Positions 1 through 7,112 of a stretch of 46,914 nucleotides of DNA are shown piece after piece. The notes under the pieces were generated by a model. It was not told where the DNA came from. It searched no databases and saw only the letters and a program-made list of their open reading frames with translations. Positions within the stretch are counted from its first letter, which is position 1. Each line of letters begins with the position of its first letter. The position numbers and the translations under genes are program-made. Origin of the DNA: a virus; IMG/VR virus record IMGVR_UViG_3300042923_000341, positions 1 through 46,914 of that record, one strand, 5' to 3'.

Positions 1-127
1 AATCCAGATTTAGCGCAAAGATTAATGTATCTCAGAAATGTAGGTTGCAGATTAAATCCCAGTGAGAAATTTGGTTATACGATTATACCAATTGAAGATT
101 ATTGGGAGCAGTCGGGGGTTGAGTATG
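1..127. repeat. Terminal direct repeat, left copy (circular contig join)
   Basis: These 127 bases are identical to the last 127 bases of the window (46788-46914). An open reading frame runs smoothly from the right copy into the left. 127 is a common maximum k-mer length of short-read assemblers, so the repeat is most simply the overlap left by assembling a circular or circularly permuted molecule, not a biological terminal repeat. Confidence 0.95.
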
Positions 128-216
128 AGGAAGAGAAGAAATATTTAAATGATTATAGGGATGCGGTTATAAAATTGTTGAGGGGGTTAAAACGTGGTGC
201 CGAGCGATCCATTTAA
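1..216 (+). CDS. 3' part of a ~107-110 aa hypothetical protein that starts at the other window end
   Basis: Frame 1 is open from base 1 to the stop at 214-216. On the circle it continues the frame that begins near 46671. The full product is about 107-110 residues, acidic in the middle (EYEEEKK) and ends in RGAERSI. I do not recognise the family. An internal ATG at 25 exists but the frame is clearly coding upstream, so it is not the start. It is the first gene after the primase-helicase and the iteron-like region, and it overlaps the next gene, so it probably heads the string of small genes 197-3462. Confidence 0.75.
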   Translation, partial: NPDLAQRLMYLRNVGCRLNPSEKFGYTIIPIEDYWEQSGVEYEEEKKYLNDYRDAVIKLLRGLKRGAERSI

Positions 217-349
217 TCCTGGTTTTGGGACTAGATTGTTAGATTTTTTATTTTCGTTGCCAAGTCCAGTAAGGCCGTTAATTCCAGAAGATCCGAGAAA
301 GAAAAATGAGGATACTGAAAATAGATTATTGAGGGAGTTGAGGAAATGA
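197..349 (+). CDS. Small hypothetical protein (50 aa)
   Basis: A GTG start at 197 lies about 8 bases after the strong site GAGGGGG (180-186). The frame overlaps the end of the previous gene and ends with TGA at 347-349, overlapping the ATG of the next gene (ATGA). Proline-rich N-terminal half (PSDPFNPGF, PSPVRPLIPED), then a charged C-terminal helix (KKNEDTENRLLRELRK). Function unknown. The overlaps at both ends and the ribosome site make it a likely real gene despite its size. Confidence 0.65.
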   Translation: MPSDPFNPGFGTRLLDFLFSLPSPVRPLIPEDPRKKNEDTENRLLRELRK

Positions 350-555
350 AAGGCTGCGGCGGGAAAAGAATGGCAAATGTCATGCGTAAATCTTCCATTG
401 GAACTATGATGGTGGTTTGTAAAAAACCAGATAAAAATAAAATAGCTGAACCTAATTATTTACCTGAAGTTAGTTGTGAAAATAAAGAATGTAATACTTG
501 TGAAGATTGTAAAAAATATTGGGTTATCGGAGGCGGTACTTATGACAGAGATTAA
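346..555 (+). CDS. Small cysteine-rich hypothetical protein (69 aa)
   Basis: The ATG at 346 follows GGGAGTTGAGG. Residues 44-55 carry four cysteines (C-x4-C-x2-C-x2-C), suggesting a small metal-binding or knuckle fold. The N-terminus is basic (MKGCGGKR). Small cysteine-rich proteins like this are common in early regions of Firmicutes phages. Family not recognised and function unknown. Confidence 0.65.
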   Translation: MKGCGGKRMANVMRKSSIGTMMVVCKKPDKNKIAEPNYLPEVSCENKECNTCEDCKKYWVIGGGTYDRD

Positions 556-802
556 CGTAATTAAATTCCTGTTGGATGAAGTGGAGCAAGAGCAGGTATT
601 ATTGGATAAATACAAAGTAGATTATGCGAAAGCTGAGAAAGAAGCGCAGCAAGCAATTAAAGATGGTAAACTACGTGCTTATGCTTGGGAGTATTTAAAC
701 TGGAAAGGCAGATACCCGAAGAAATCTATCATAACCGCCAATATGCGTAAAATTAGGTTACTGTCGATGAAAATAATTAAAGAGGCGGAGGTATTTCAGT
801 AA
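542..802 (+). CDS. Hypothetical helical protein (86 aa)
   Basis: The ATG at 542 is preferred over an upstream in-frame ATG at 476 because GGAGGCGG lies 5-12 bases before it; the longer form would overlap the previous gene heavily. The product is highly charged and mostly helical (DEVEQEQVLLDKY, KAEKEAQQAIKDGK). No domain recognised. The stop overlaps the ATG of the DUF551 gene at 802. Confidence 0.65.
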   Translation: MTEINVIKFLLDEVEQEQVLLDKYKVDYAKAEKEAQQAIKDGKLRAYAWEYLNWKGRYPKKSIITANMRKIRLLSMKIIKEAEVFQ

Positions 803-1134
803 TGGACGTATTGGAACGGATTGAAAAAGGTGAATTAGTTTCATATGTTATTGAAATGGTAATTGACGAACGTGGTGTGAAAGATGTTGAGTCTCGAAAT
901 GATTTATCTGTAGAATTGATGTGCCTAGCCAAAATAGGCAAGCAGATGCAGTGGGTGAGTATTAAAGATAATATACCGAAAAAAGAAGAAGACGTTATTG
1001 TGTTCCGCATTGATGATCATAATTCTTGCATTGGTTGGATAGGAGAAAGCGGTCAATGGTGGTCGAATGGTGAAATGCTCCATAGCGTCACCCACTGGAT
1101 GCCAGTACCGCCTAATCCTGGGGAGAATAAATGA
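802..1134 (+). CDS. DUF551 domain protein (110 aa)
   Basis: Residues ~50-105 show the DUF551 pattern: an opening like W-(V/I)-S-(V/I)-K-D-x-(L/I)-P (here WVSIKDNIPKKEEDVIV) and a closing block of T-H-W-M-P-x-P (here VTHWMPVPPNP). DUF551 is frequent in phage and prophage early regions; its molecular role is not established. The first 45 residues are an extra helical segment. Starts on the stop of the previous gene and its stop overlaps the next ATG at 1131. Confidence 0.85.
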   Translation: MDVLERIEKGELVSYVIEMVIDERGVKDVESRNDLSVELMCLAKIGKQMQWVSIKDNIPKKEEDVIVFRIDDHNSCIGWIGESGQWWSNGEMLHSVTHWMPVPPNPGENK

Positions 1135-1256
1135 CTATACCTGAAATGTTTTCAAAGTTGATTTGTTTTATATTTGGTCACAAATTTGAACCGCAGACAG
1201 CACTTTTTTGTATAACGTTTAAATGCAAAAGGTGCGGACATAGGAGGGAAGGGTAA
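1131..1256 (+). CDS. Small DUF1660-like phage protein (41 aa)
   Basis: ATG at 1131 overlaps the stop region of the DUF551 gene; TAA at 1254-1256 shares its last base with the next ATG. The sequence runs KLICFIFGHKFEP then CKRCGH near the end, as in short prophage proteins of the DUF1660 type (hydrophobic start with FGH-K/W, terminal C-x-x-C). Likely a tiny metal-binding knuckle. The family call is from pattern only. Confidence 0.6.
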   Translation: MTIPEMFSKLICFIFGHKFEPQTALFCITFKCKRCGHRREG

Positions 1257-1519
1257 TGGATGCTAAAACAGCGGTAAATCTTTGCAGAAAATATAAAAAT
1301 TTGGCTTTATCAATAAGTAATCGTGAATTTTATAGTGAAATTGCCGACTTAATTGAGCAGCAAGAAAAATACGCTGAGTTGGGGCGGTTGGCGGTAGATA
1401 TACATGGATACATTTGCTCGGTTGAAGGTTTTGGCAAATGGAGAGAATGTGCTGACGATTGTAAATTCATTAATTTTTGCCAAAAACGAGCCGAATTGTT
1501 GGTGGAGGTTAAAACGTGA
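1256..1519 (+). CDS. Hypothetical protein (87 aa)
   Basis: ATG at 1256 follows AGGAGGGAAGGG. Helical N-terminal half, then a cysteine set C-x8-C-x3-C-x5-C between residues 54 and 76, compatible with a small metal-bound module. Stop overlaps the GTG start of the metallopeptidase gene at 1516. Family not recognised. Confidence 0.65.
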   Translation: MDAKTAVNLCRKYKNLALSISNREFYSEIADLIEQQEKYAELGRLAVDIHGYICSVEGFGKWRECADDCKFINFCQKRAELLVEVKT

Positions 1520-1845
1520 TTAAAATAATTAATCCAATACAATTAGTGATTGATATTGTTATTGATAAATATCCAGATGTTAATTGCAGTATTGAGTTTG
1601 TAAAAGACTTGTTCGAGAAAACAAAAGCATATGGCGAAACATGTTGGACTGATGATGGTATTTATGTACAAATAGATATTAATACTCCATTTGTCGGTGT
1701 TATTGAAGTATTGGCGCATGAGTTAGCGCATGTTGCTGTTGGGTATGACGAAGAACATGGAGATAAGTGGAAACAGGTCTTTGATAGTATTCATGCAGAT
1801 TTTAATGATCGAATGCTGGAATTACTGGTGGAGGGGTGTGAGTAG
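1516..1845 (+). CDS. SprT-like zinc metallopeptidase domain protein (109 aa)
   Basis: Residues ~67-85 contain the zincin motif HELAH (H-E-x-x-H) followed by HGDKW, matching the SprT-like arrangement in which a third histidine in an H-G-x-x-(F/W) block completes the zinc site. Starts with GTG at 1516 overlapping the previous stop, after GGTGGAGG. Phage SprT-like proteins are common and their substrates are unknown; a DNA- or protein-associated protease role is possible. It ends directly before the methyltransferase ATG. Confidence 0.75.
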   Translation: MIKIINPIQLVIDIVIDKYPDVNCSIEFVKDLFEKTKAYGETCWTDDGIYVQIDINTPFVGVIEVLAHELAHVAVGYDEEHGDKWKQVFDSIHADFNDRMLELLVEGCE

Positions 1846-2418
1846 ATGAATGGGAATGTATTAGCAAATGCAAGCTCAAAAGATAGATCATCAACAGATT
1901 TTTATCCGACACCTGAAAACGTAACGATTGCATTGATGGGATATCTTGATTTACCGAAAACTACTGCAATATGGGAACCTGCTTGTGGCGAAGGACACAT
2001 GAGCAAGGTTTTAGAAAAGTTAGGATTTGATGTTAACTCTAGTGATTTACATGATAGAGGTTATGGAATAAATGGTATTGATTTTTTACAAACAAAAAGA
2101 ATTGATATAGATAGATCAGAATGGATAATAACTAACCCTCCATTTAGCCTATCTGAGCAATTCATAAGAAAGTGTATAGAACATAAATTACCTTTTGCAA
2201 TGTTGTTAAAATCACAATACTGGCATTCGGCAAAGCGAAGGAAATTGTTTGAAGAACATAGGCCGAAAGCTGTATTGCCCTTAACGTGGCGACCAGACTT
2301 TTTATTCGGAAGTAAAAGCGGAAGTCCAACAATGGAATGTATATGGACTGTTTGGGGAACGGAACCAGCAGACTGCACTATATATTATCCACTCAGTAAA
2401 TTAAAAGCGGAGGTGTGA
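1846..2418 (+). CDS. DNA N6-adenine methyltransferase (190 aa)
   Basis: Class I SAM-dependent methyltransferase. Motif I is EPACGEG at residues ~45-51, acidic SAM-binding residue in SSDLHD, and catalytic motif IV is NPPF (residues ~96-99), typical of amino-methylating (N6-adenine) enzymes. The start region (STDFYPTPENV) matches the usual phage Dam-like opening. No restriction enzyme gene is adjacent, so it is a solitary enzyme, probably protecting phage DNA from host restriction or acting in regulation. Start ATG at 1846 directly follows the previous stop, after GGAGGGGTG. Confidence 0.88.
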   Translation: MNGNVLANASSKDRSSTDFYPTPENVTIALMGYLDLPKTTAIWEPACGEGHMSKVLEKLGFDVNSSDLHDRGYGINGIDFLQTKRIDIDRSEWIITNPPFSLSEQFIRKCIEHKLPFAMLLKSQYWHSAKRRKLFEEHRPKAVLPLTWRPDFLFGSKSGSPTMECIWTVWGTEPADCTIYYPLSKLKAEV

Positions 2419-2421
2419 CTC

Positions 2422-2847
2422 ATGCAAGCTAGACTACAAGAAATAATAGATCGGGTGGATGAGGCGACTGTTGGACCGTGGGTAGCATTTTCTAGTGAAA
2501 TATGCGTTGAAAAAGAACAATCAGCAGGTTTGCGTTATCCAGTGGTAGCTTCGATGATTGGTAATCGTGAACAATGGTTTAACCGAAGTGATGCCACATT
2601 CATTGCCCACGCCCGCCAAGACATACCATTCCTACTGGCAGCACTCCAAGAGGCGCAGCAAAGGGAAGATCAGCTAATCCATCAAGCAGAAGTAAATGCA
2701 AGAGAAATGGAACGAAGCCTGCAGGAATCCCAAGCCGAAATCCACAGCCTGCGAAATTCTATTGCCTGCGTTCGGGATGCGAATAATGCTTGGCAAAAAC
2801 TCACACAGGGATTGCGTGAAGAAATTAAAAAACTTAAATCAGTGTAG
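2422..2847 (+). CDS. Ead/Ea22-like phage protein with coiled coil (141 aa)
   Basis: The N-terminal block (RVDEATVGPW ... DATFIAHARQDIPFLLAAL) is the module often seen in phage early proteins of the Ead/Ea22-like type. Residues ~75-140 form a heptad-rich coiled coil (AEVNAREMERSLQESQAE, LREEIKKLKSV). Function unknown. Start ATG at 2422 follows GCGGAGGTGTG. Confidence 0.65.
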   Translation: MQARLQEIIDRVDEATVGPWVAFSSEICVEKEQSAGLRYPVVASMIGNREQWFNRSDATFIAHARQDIPFLLAALQEAQQREDQLIHQAEVNAREMERSLQESQAEIHSLRNSIACVRDANNAWQKLTQGLREEIKKLKSV

Positions 2848-2862
2848 CAGTAGGAGGAATTT

Positions 2863-3462
2863 ATGGACAAATTAGTACACTATATGAAATGCGAAATATG
2901 CCACTACCCCGAAGGATATCATTCCATTTCTTGCAGTGAGAATAAAACCGGAGCAGCGGAAATAATTAAACTGGCGGTTGAGGCTGTTAGAAAACATGAT
3001 AAACAACAAGAGATTAAAAATAAAAAAAATCGTCATAACTGGAAATTAAGAAACACTAGGTTATTGCTAGATCATTACAATTTCTTCAAAGACCATGTAG
3101 ACGAGTCAATATGTTCGTCAGACCAGATGGAAGTTATTGATATCATTGCGGAGCTGGATGGTTGCAGGGAAAGCATTGATATCGAATCAATTAAAAAATC
3201 TGCTAGAAAAACATTTGTTTTCATGGGCCATATTGATAAAATGATTAGCTTATATCAAGTATGGTGCGATATGTACGGCGAAGTAGAGCAGCGCAGGATT
3301 AGGGTATTAAAGGCGTTTTACATTGATAAAATCAAAGTACCTGATATACTAGAAGTCGAATCCATCTCAGAAAGAACGTTTTACCGTGACATAGACAATG
3401 CGTTAAATACGCTAAGTGCTTTAATATTCGGCATTGAAGCGGCTAGTAAAATGGCAGAATGA
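2863..3462 (+). CDS. ArpU/RinA-type late transcription regulator (199 aa)
   Basis: Residues ~130-190 resemble phage ArpU-like transcriptional regulators: a helical domain ending in a sigma-region-4-like helix-turn-helix (VPDILEVESISERTFYRDID). The N-terminus has a C-x2-C-x10-C set (CEICHYPEGYHSISC). Such genes sit at the end of the early region just before the late operon and switch on late transcription. Here the gene's own 3' end carries the first of three ATGGCA repeats leading into a strong promoter. RBS AGGAGGAATTT precedes ATG 2863. The target assignment is inferred from position. Confidence 0.7.
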   Translation: MDKLVHYMKCEICHYPEGYHSISCSENKTGAAEIIKLAVEAVRKHDKQQEIKNKKNRHNWKLRNTRLLLDHYNFFKDHVDESICSSDQMEVIDIIAELDGCRESIDIESIKKSARKTFVFMGHIDKMISLYQVWCDMYGEVEQRRIRVLKAFYIDKIKVPDILEVESISERTFYRDIDNALNTLSALIFGIEAASKMAE

Positions 3463-3497
3463 TGGCAGTGACATGGCAATTTAGCCCATGGTATAAT
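3451..3497 (+). promoter_or_regulatory. Late promoter with three ATGGCA activator repeats
   Basis: ATGGCA occurs at 3451-3456, 3462-3467 and 3473-3478, exactly 11 bp apart, so all on one DNA face. It is followed by a promoter with -35 GTGACA (3468-3473), an 18-bp spacer and -10 TATAAT (3492-3497). The first repeat lies inside the regulator gene's last codons. Similar TGGCA repeats before late genes occur in Firmicutes phages with ArpU/sigma-like regulators, to my recollection. Probable activator-dependent late promoter. Confidence 0.7.
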
Positions 3498-3527
3498 ATA
3501 AAATAAAAATACTATGAAATTTCGCGT

Positions 3528-3580
3528 GAGAAGGTTTTGCAGACTAATTATCTGCCCACCTTCTCTTTTTATTTTATTAT
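3528..3580 (+). terminator. Intrinsic terminator in the late leader
   Basis: GAGAAGGT (3528-3535) pairs with ACCTTCTC (3558-3565), with an inner GCAGA/TCTGC stem, followed by TTTTTATTTTATTAT. It lies only ~30 bp downstream of the -10 box at 3492 and before the HNH gene, so it may be an attenuator of late transcription or a trap separating the inserted HNH gene. Confidence 0.7.
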
Positions 3581-3596
3581 AAAAGGAGAAGGAACT

Positions 3597-4160
3597 ATGG
3601 AAGTATGGAAAGATATTATAGGTTATGATGGATTATATCAAGTCAGTAATTTTGGTAATGTTAGAAGTTTAGATAGGCTTATCGATGGGAGAAATGGTAG
3701 ATTTTACATGAGAAAAGGCTCTAATCTTTCAACTAATACTTCTGGCAATAATTACGTTCATGTTTTACTTAGAATTAATAATAAATCAAAACCATTTAGT
3801 GTGCATAGGTTAGTTGCTAGTCATTTTATTGATAATGCGGATAATCTGCCAGAAGTAAATCATAAAGATGAAATAAGGAAAAATAATCATGTAGATAATT
3901 TAGAATGGTGCACAAGAAAATATAATGTTAATTATGGAACTGGTATAGAGCGAAGAAAAAACAATACAAACTATAAAGAAATTGCAGAACTTAAATGTAA
4001 AAAGGTTCTGCAATTTGATTTTCTTGGTAATTTTATTAAAGCATGGAGAAGTATTTCAGATGCTTCAAAAGGTTCTGGTTGTAGCCGAGAGTCGATAGGC
4101 GATAGTATAAAAGGTAGTTATAAAGGCTTAAGTTTATATGTGTGGAGGCTAGCTGAGTAG
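3597..4160 (+). CDS. HNH homing endonuclease with NUMOD4 and NUMOD1 (187 aa)
   Basis: Domains in order: NUMOD4 (residues 1-~50, EVWKDIIGYDGLYQVSNFG), HNH_3 nuclease (~75-125; VHRLVASHFI, VNHKDEIRKNNHVDNLEWCT), and a C-terminal NUMOD1 DNA-binding module (~135-187; VLQFDFLGNFIKAWRSISDA). Typical free-standing phage homing endonuclease that cuts homologous phage lacking the insertion. ATG 3597 is chosen because AAAAGGAGAAGG lies just before it; the frame is open upstream but only into the terminator. It sits first in the late operon. No intron is evident. Confidence 0.9.
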   Translation: MEVWKDIIGYDGLYQVSNFGNVRSLDRLIDGRNGRFYMRKGSNLSTNTSGNNYVHVLLRINNKSKPFSVHRLVASHFIDNADNLPEVNHKDEIRKNNHVDNLEWCTRKYNVNYGTGIERRKNNTNYKEIAELKCKKVLQFDFLGNFIKAWRSISDASKGSGCSRESIGDSIKGSYKGLSLYVWRLAE

Positions 4161-4250
4161 ACTTCATGAATCGTCCTTAATAGGCAAGGGGGCTCTGCAG
4201 GATAATATTGCCTTTTGCCGAATGTTGTATAAAAATGGCAGGAGGATAAT

Positions 4251-4865
4251 ATGGAAGATTGGGCATATGTATTAGAAACTTATAAAGCAACTTTACATTT
4301 CTGGGAGATAGTGGTTCAGTCGGCTATTTGGCCAATAGTAGCTGTAGTTGTAGTAATCGGGATTCGTTGGCTATTTGGCAAGCAAATCAACGAGTTAATG
4401 GCTAAAATATTAACAGCGAAAAATATTTCAATTAAAGATGTTCTTTCGGTAGACTGGCAGGAAGGTGGACTAACGAAGGAAGAAATTAAAGATAAATCGG
4501 AATTGACAATTAGTGAACTAGCATCATTTTTTTGTAATAAAGCAATAAAAGCTGTTGAAAGGCTCAGGTTGTTAATTGTTACAGAAAGAGCTAATGGGAA
4601 CTTTCTCGAAGAAGGTTATAAATGTCAAAATAATGATGAATTTATGGAAAGTTACTTTGCTAATGAGACTTTAAGGCAATATATTAATATCTATAAATCT
4701 ATCATAGGGTGGAAGAAAATCATTGAAGATAATCCTGAAAAAATTGGTAATGAGGAATTTAAAAAAATAGTTACAGCAACTTTATTTTTTATTACTGGAT
4801 TATCAACATTAGAGGAAATAATATATCAACAATTACTAAATTTTGAGCGAAACAAAAACAAATAA
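4251..4865 (+). CDS. Single-pass membrane protein, unknown function (204 aa)
   Basis: One strong membrane segment at residues ~22-42 (WPIVAVVVVIGIRWLFG) preceded by a short N-terminal tail. The rest is a charged, helical, probably cytoplasmic domain. ATG 4251 follows GGCAGGAGG. It is bounded by the homing endonuclease and a terminator, so it may be an accessory (moron-like) gene in the late region, perhaps superinfection exclusion. That role is a guess from membrane topology and position. Confidence 0.7.
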   Translation: MEDWAYVLETYKATLHFWEIVVQSAIWPIVAVVVVIGIRWLFGKQINELMAKILTAKNISIKDVLSVDWQEGGLTKEEIKDKSELTISELASFFCNKAIKAVERLRLLIVTERANGNFLEEGYKCQNNDEFMESYFANETLRQYINIYKSIIGWKKIIEDNPEKIGNEEFKKIVTATLFFITGLSTLEEIIYQQLLNFERNKNK

Positions 4866-4889
4866 GAGCCTTTGGGCTCTTTTTCTTTT
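4865..4889 (+). terminator. Intrinsic terminator
   Basis: AGAGCC-TTTG-GGCTCT (4865-4880) followed by TTTTCTTTT. Directly downstream of the membrane protein stop, separating it from the packaging genes. Confidence 0.85.
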
Positions 4890-4915
4890 ACATAAAAACA
4901 AGCGAGGTGTGTATT

Positions 4916-5107
4916 ATGATCGTAACCTGCGGAGATACAGAATGTCAGTATTATAACCCTAAGGGATGTACGGCTCCTGCAGTCGATCATACTGCAGACC
5001 GCTTTTGTACGACTGGTAGGCGTAGGCCAAGGGATGATACGCGGGAGTTAATGCGGAGTAGTGAGCCGAAGGGTTATAAGAGGAATGGAAAGTGGGTGGG
5101 GAATTGA
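4916..5107 (+). CDS. Small cysteine-containing protein, DUF1540-like (63 aa)
   Basis: ATG 4916 is preferred over the in-frame GTG at 4907, which overlaps the ribosome site GAGGTG (4904-4909). Cysteines in CGDTECQYYNPKGCTAP and FC resemble the short metal-binding DUF1540 type; this is weak pattern evidence. The C-terminal half is basic (GRRRPRDD, KGYKRNGKW). First gene after the terminator, ahead of the terminase genes. Function unknown. Confidence 0.6.
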   Translation: MIVTCGDTECQYYNPKGCTAPAVDHTADRFCTTGRRRPRDDTRELMRSSEPKGYKRNGKWVGN

Positions 5108-5145
5108 TGGCCCTGAAATAATATTGGAGGTGGTGATATGAAATA

Positions 5146-5946
5146 ATGGCAGAGGTGCATACACGAGCTGAGAGAGATTACATGCTTGGCATGAAATATC
5201 AAGATATTGCTGACAAATATAAGGTCACTATCAATACAGTCAAGTCCTGGAAGACACGTCATGGATGGGAAAGGGATAAAAAAAAGAGTGCGCCCAAAGC
5301 AAAAAAAGGGGTGCACACAAAAACGAAAACTAAAAGGGTGCAAAATACACCTGTCGTTCTTCCAGAAGAAAATGAAAAGCTGACAGAAAAACAAAAACTT
5401 TTTTGCCTCTTCTATGTAAAAAATAAAAATGCTGCTTTAGCGGTAATTAAAGCAGGGTACGAAGTATCTAACTCGCAAAGAGCCGCAGAAATTGGCTATC
5501 AATTGCTCCACAATCCTCCAGTTAGGCAAGAATGCAACAGACTGAAAGAACTAAAACGCCAATCTATCATGCTAGACCCTAACGATATTGTAGAAAAATA
5601 TATGCAGATTGCATTTGCTGATATGACCGATGTTGCAGAGTGGGGGACGGAAGAAATAGTTGATATTGATAAGGCTGGTAACATCCAAATAGATCAGAAT
5701 GGTAATGTTAAAAAGATCAAAAGAATTTATTTTAATTTAAAAGATCATAATCAAGTGGATGGCGGATTAATCAGCGAAATCAAAATGGGTAGCCAAGGAT
5801 TGAGCGTTAAATTACAAAATAGTCAGAAAGCCCTTGAATGGCTATCTAATTTTTTTAATATGAATCCTATGAATCAGCATAAACAAAGGTATGACAATGC
5901 AGTGCTGGCATTAAGGGAAAAAGAATCAGCGAGGAATGATTGGTAA
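5146..5946 (+). CDS. Terminase small subunit, YqaS/XtmA type (266 aa)
   Basis: N-terminal HTH (residues ~1-45; [19 protein letters not shown]) as in YqaS-like small terminases, a basic linker ([14 protein letters not shown]), then the Terminase_2 core at ~78-150 ([20 protein letters not shown] ... [13 protein letters not shown]). It recognises phage DNA for packaging. A second small subunit of another family is encoded at 6743, directly before the large subunit, so which one works in packaging is unclear. RBS GGAGGTGGTGAT lies upstream of a 2-codon ATG-AAA-TAA reading, then ATG 5146. Confidence 0.87.
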   Translation: MAEVHTRAERDYMLGMKYQDIADKYKVTINTVKSWKTRHGWERDKKKSAPKAKKGVHTKTKTKRVQNTPVVLPEENEKLTEKQKLFCLFYVKNKNAALAVIKAGYEVSNSQRAAEIGYQLLHNPPVRQECNRLKELKRQSIMLDPNDIVEKYMQIAFADMTDVAEWGTEEIVDIDKAGNIQIDQNGNVKKIKRIYFNLKDHNQVDGGLISEIKMGSQGLSVKLQNSQKALEWLSNFFNMNPMNQHKQRYDNAVLALREKESARNDW

Positions 5947-5947
5947 C

Positions 5948-6613
5948 ATGGCTCAAGACTTTGCGAAGAGGCTATACACATCTACACCATGGATTAACCT
6001 GAGATTTAATTTAATTATTGAGCGTGGGCCTAAGTGTCAACGATGCAAAAGAGTAATAGTTGATACTTCTAAATTGATAGGCCATCATAAAATACCTTTA
6101 ACTCCTAACAACATCAATGACATCAAGGTGACCCTTAACAAAGATAATGTTGAACTCATCTGTTTCAAGTGCCATAACGTTGAACATAAAAGGTACGGGA
6201 GTAATCATCATAATGTTTATATTGTGTACGGCAGTCCACTCAGTGGCAAGAATACGCTAGTTAATCAGCTATCTTGCTACGGAGACATGATACTTGATCT
6301 TGATAAATTATATGAATGTATAAGCGGACAGGCTTTATACGATAAGCCTAACAATCTAAGATTTAATATATTTGCACTTAGAGATAAGATGCTGGATATG
6401 ATTAAGACTCGTTACGGTGATTGGTATGATGCTTATATCATTGGTGGCTATCCTAACAAGCAAGAGCGTGAGAGGCTTGCAAGAGAACTAGGGGCTGAGC
6501 TTATATATGTTGAGTCAACTAAAGATGAATGTATGTTGAGGGTTGATAGTAGTGGTAAGAGTGCTGAATGGTATAAATTTATTGATAAGTGGTGGAGTGA
6601 ATATGTGGAGTAA
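5948..6613 (+). CDS. HNH endonuclease fused to a P-loop kinase-like domain (221 aa)
   Basis: Residues ~1-85 are an HNH nuclease with zinc pairs (CQRC and CFKC), the HH of GHHKIPLTP, and a downstream N/H block (NKDNVELICFKCHNVEH). Such HNH proteins stand beside terminases and aid packaging cleavage in HK97-like cos phages. Residues ~88-221 are a P-loop domain: Walker A GSPLSGKNT, acidic DMILDLDKLYE, and IIGGYPNKQERE, as in predicted phage kinases. Start chosen at ATG 5948 because MAQDFAKRLY matches HNH openings; ATG 5936 is also in frame but is almost on top of GAGG. Confidence 0.82.
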   Translation: MAQDFAKRLYTSTPWINLRFNLIIERGPKCQRCKRVIVDTSKLIGHHKIPLTPNNINDIKVTLNKDNVELICFKCHNVEHKRYGSNHHNVYIVYGSPLSGKNTLVNQLSCYGDMILDLDKLYECISGQALYDKPNNLRFNIFALRDKMLDMIKTRYGDWYDAYIIGGYPNKQERERLARELGAELIYVESTKDECMLRVDSSGKSAEWYKFIDKWWSEYVE

Positions 6614-6742
6614 TGCGCCCCCCGCCTAAGGGGTTTTATTTCGTTCCTCAGGTAACCGGGGATGGGCACATTTAACACACACATTAAAATTTTGACTTTT
6701 TCCTAGAAAGTTTCTGAAATTAATTAAGAGTTGGTGATAGGG
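6614..6742 (+). other. Candidate cos region between HNH and small terminase genes
   Basis: A GC-rich patch in an AT-rich genome: six Cs at 6618-6623, then a CCCC/GGGG hairpin (6620-6633), followed by TTTTATTT and a CAGGTAACCGGGGATGGG stretch to ~6667. In HK97-like cos phages the cohesive-end site lies near the HNH and small terminase genes. A 20-codon reading frame (6613-6675) crosses it without a ribosome site. The hairpin plus T-run could instead be a weak terminator. No cut site can be seen from sequence alone. Confidence 0.4.
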
Positions 6743-7057
6743 TTGGAGGTTCAGCAAGAGTATAACAGGATCAAGGCACTATTTGAAGGTGTAGACGAAA
6801 AGCAAATATCTCTAGTTGATGGATCCATGTGGGAAGCTGCTCGATTAAGGGTTGAACTGGATCGCCTCAATGAAATAGTAAAACTTACTGGATTAGTTGC
6901 TGTTAATCCTAACAATCCTGCACAACAACGTGAATTACCTATCAGTAAAATGATTACAAAGGTCAGAGCCAATTATCTAAGCTACATATCTCGCCTATCG
7001 GCATTGCTGGGGAGGGATGTTAATGATGACGATGATGATCTGTCCGAGTTTGAGTAG
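6743..7057 (+). CDS. Terminase small subunit, P27 family (104 aa)
   Basis: Length and pattern match P27-type small terminases (Terminase_4): helical body with a conserved K-x-x-x-(A/Y)-x-x-x-(L/I)-x-x-L-S-x-L-LG segment near the end (ISRLSALLGRD) and an acidic tail (DDDDDLSEFE). P27 proteins pair with Terminase_1 large subunits, as encoded next. TTG 6743 is chosen because GGTGAT (6733-6738) lies 4 bases upstream, the right place for that part of the anti-SD. GTG 6734 and TTG 6731 are in-frame alternatives. Confidence 0.78.
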   Translation: MEVQQEYNRIKALFEGVDEKQISLVDGSMWEAARLRVELDRLNEIVKLTGLVAVNPNNPAQQRELPISKMITKVRANYLSYISRLSALLGRDVNDDDDDLSEFE

Positions 7058-7112
7058 TGGGGAGGTGGTCCCGATGTGCAAGCATCGGAGCTAACACTAA
7101 GGAGGTGACTGT

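Noticed and set aside
1-127. Biological terminal repeat (T7 or SPO1 style)
   Set aside because: Length equals an assembler k-mer and a gene crosses the junction; long terminal repeats are not expected for this HK97-type packaging set.
476-541. Longer form of the 542-802 gene from ATG 476
   Set aside because: No ribosome site, and it would overlap the previous gene by 80 bases; GGAGGCGG lies before ATG 542.
6613-6675. A 20-codon reading frame (PPPKGFYFVPQ...) after the HNH gene
   Set aside because: No ribosome site of its own and its C-run and hairpin are better explained as a cos or terminator element.
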